Source of the DNA: a virus
IMG/VR virus record: IMGVR_UViG_3300028800_000005
Coordinates: 48,018-112,017 of that record
DNA: 64,000 nt
Direction: 5' to 3' (one strand)
Below the pieces are notes generated by a model. It saw nothing but the letters and a program-made list of their open reading frames with translations, was not told the origin of the DNA and ran no database searches. Both the position numbers and the translations under genes were made by a program. Below, in pieces: positions 63,213 to 64,000 of this stretch (its first letter is position 1; the number at the start of each line of letters is the position of its first letter).

Positions 63213-63631
63213 TGGTCCACCGGAAGAAGTCCGCCGAGAAAGTGGCCCCTAAGGCTCCGGCTAAGCCCGAGACCTCGGCCGCGAGAATTCGAGGGTGGGC
63301 GAAAGAGAAGGGCATCCCCTGCCCCGAGCGCGGTCGAATCCCGTCCAAGGTGATGGAGCTTTACGCGGGGAAGAACATCCCGGGCCTGATCGAAGAGGCG
63401 GTATCCGAAGAGGTCAAGGACAACCCGATCTTCCATGCCCATGGTAAGCGGCACGATGCAGCCTGCCAGTTCTGCACGATAAACACGGTCTCTCACGGGA
63501 CCCGGCACGATCTCTGCCCGGGGACGATTAGGAACGCTGACCCGCGTCACCGCCATCGCGTCTGGACCTGCCCGTGCTGGCAGCAGAACCCCGAGGGGCA
63601 CACCCGGGCGAAGGACTACAGGCCCGCCTGA
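63212..63631 (+). CDS. Lsr2-type DNA-binding domain with zinc motif
   Basis: 139 residues. AARIRGWAKEKGIPCPERGR followed by IPSKVMELYAG matches the C-terminal DNA-binding domain of actinobacterial Lsr2 (AT-hook-like RGR). The second half has CQFC and CPCW as a likely zinc site. Lacks the Lsr2 oligomerisation domain, so it may compete with host Lsr2 at AT-rich DNA without bridging. Confidence 0.75.
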   Translation: MVHRKKSAEKVAPKAPAKPETSAARIRGWAKEKGIPCPERGRIPSKVMELYAGKNIPGLIEEAVSEEVKDNPIFHAHGKRHDAACQFCTINTVSHGTRHDLCPGTIRNADPRHRHRVWTCPCWQQNPEGHTRAKDYRPA

Positions 63632-63666
63632 TGATCCGGTAAACTGGAGAAGTCGACAGGAGTCCA

Positions 63667-64000
63667 ATGAGCGCGCTTGATAACGTATCCAGTCAGCAGT
63701 TCGTCAACCAGGTGCACAAGACTGGTGGCGCATCTGTCCACGCTAACTCCGGAAAGCTTCTGCCCCCCGGTAAATCCGGGTTCATGGTTGGCGGCACCGC
63801 GCCTAGCATGCAGGTTCCGTCCGAGGAGTTCGGGCCCGAGCACGTCCAGAAGTTCGCTGCCTCTCTGCCAGCCGACCACAGTACTTATGTCGGCGGCTGG
63901 GAGCATGAGGGCCAGGTCTACCTGGACGCTTCCCAGAAGGTTTCCCGGGCCAAGCAGGCGACGCGGCTAGGCAAGAACCGTAACCAGATCTCCGTCTGGG
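63667..64000 (+). CDS. Tagged protein, 3' end outside window
   Basis: At least 111 residues; no stop before the window ends. Block MSALDNVSSQQF, then an alpha/beta body with STYVGGWEHEGQVYLDAS and LGKNRNQISVW, a pattern seen in phage proteins of unknown function. ATG after GACAGGAG; TAAACT about 30 bases upstream may be a -10. Confidence 0.7.
   Translation, partial: MSALDNVSSQQFVNQVHKTGGASVHANSGKLLPPGKSGFMVGGTAPSMQVPSEEFGPEHVQKFAASLPADHSTYVGGWEHEGQVYLDASQKVSRAKQATRLGKNRNQISVW

Overview
The window looks like the early and accessory half of a large, probably lytic, actinobacterial double-stranded DNA phage. Pointers: almost every gene is on the + strand in ATGA/TAATG-coupled chains; GC is high with GC-ending codons; ATG, GTG and TTG starts follow AGGAGG-type ribosome sites; and actinobacterial regulators are present (two WhiB-like proteins, an Lsr2-type domain, a SpoVS-like protein). 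No terminase, portal, capsid, tail or integrase gene was seen, so the virion genes should lie outside. Promoters recur with one architecture, TTGNNN, usually 18 bp, then TANNNT, which suggests the host vegetative sigma factor reads much of the region.

Layout. 0-23 kb is replication, recombination and nucleotide metabolism: HTH protein with operator-like repeats, DnaB-like helicase, CHC2/Toprim primase, SNF2-type helicase, putative ssDNA-binding protein, family A DNA polymerase, RecA-like recombinase, HslV-like Ntn hydrolase, Hjc-like resolvase, WhiB-like regulator, Cas4/RecB-like nuclease, a full-length GTP-type PEP carboxykinase, a dATP/dGTP diphosphohydrolase-like protein, a MazG-like protein and an endonuclease VII-like nuclease. 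23-37 kb holds a SpoVS-like protein, a run of small low-complexity proteins, an HExxH metallopeptidase, a second endonuclease VII-like gene, a nucleotidyltransferase-like protein, a TGT-like protein fused to a zinc domain, and a YiiX-like hydrolase.

37-40 kb carries three tandem small Arr-like ADP-ribosyltransferases, then about 1 kb of non-coding DNA with iterated repeats and a series of strong palindromes, and one of only two minus-strand genes. 40-43 kb is a chain of very small unknown genes. 43-49 kb is an exported and lysis cassette: lipoprotein, Rv2525c-like glycosidase-like protein, tail-lysozyme-like enzyme, GH12-like beta-glucanase, deoxyribosyltransferase, sigma region 2-like protein, modular endolysin and a 25-residue membrane peptide. 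49.5-55 kb has a second WhiB, membrane microproteins, one canonical tRNA-Asn among three non-canonical tRNA-like RNAs, a predicted pseudoknot RNA and a second RecA-like ATPase. 55-64 kb has a metallophosphoesterase, two more Arr-like ADP-ribosyltransferases, an ArdC-like antirestriction protein, a KTSC protein, a second deoxyribosyltransferase-like protein and an Lsr2-domain protein.

The most notable pattern is a 12-residue N-terminal block shared by nine otherwise different proteins: Ala at 3, Glu/Asp at 5 and Gln-Phe at 11-12, always at the same positions. Five of the nine are Arr-like ADP-ribosyltransferases. The block is conserved in protein but not in codons, which suggests selection at protein level. 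A working idea is a sorting or packaging tag on a set of effectors. Other prominent observations are the phage-borne PEP carboxykinase, the exported GH12-like enzyme, the tRNA-like RNAs, and the repeat and palindrome region as an origin candidate.
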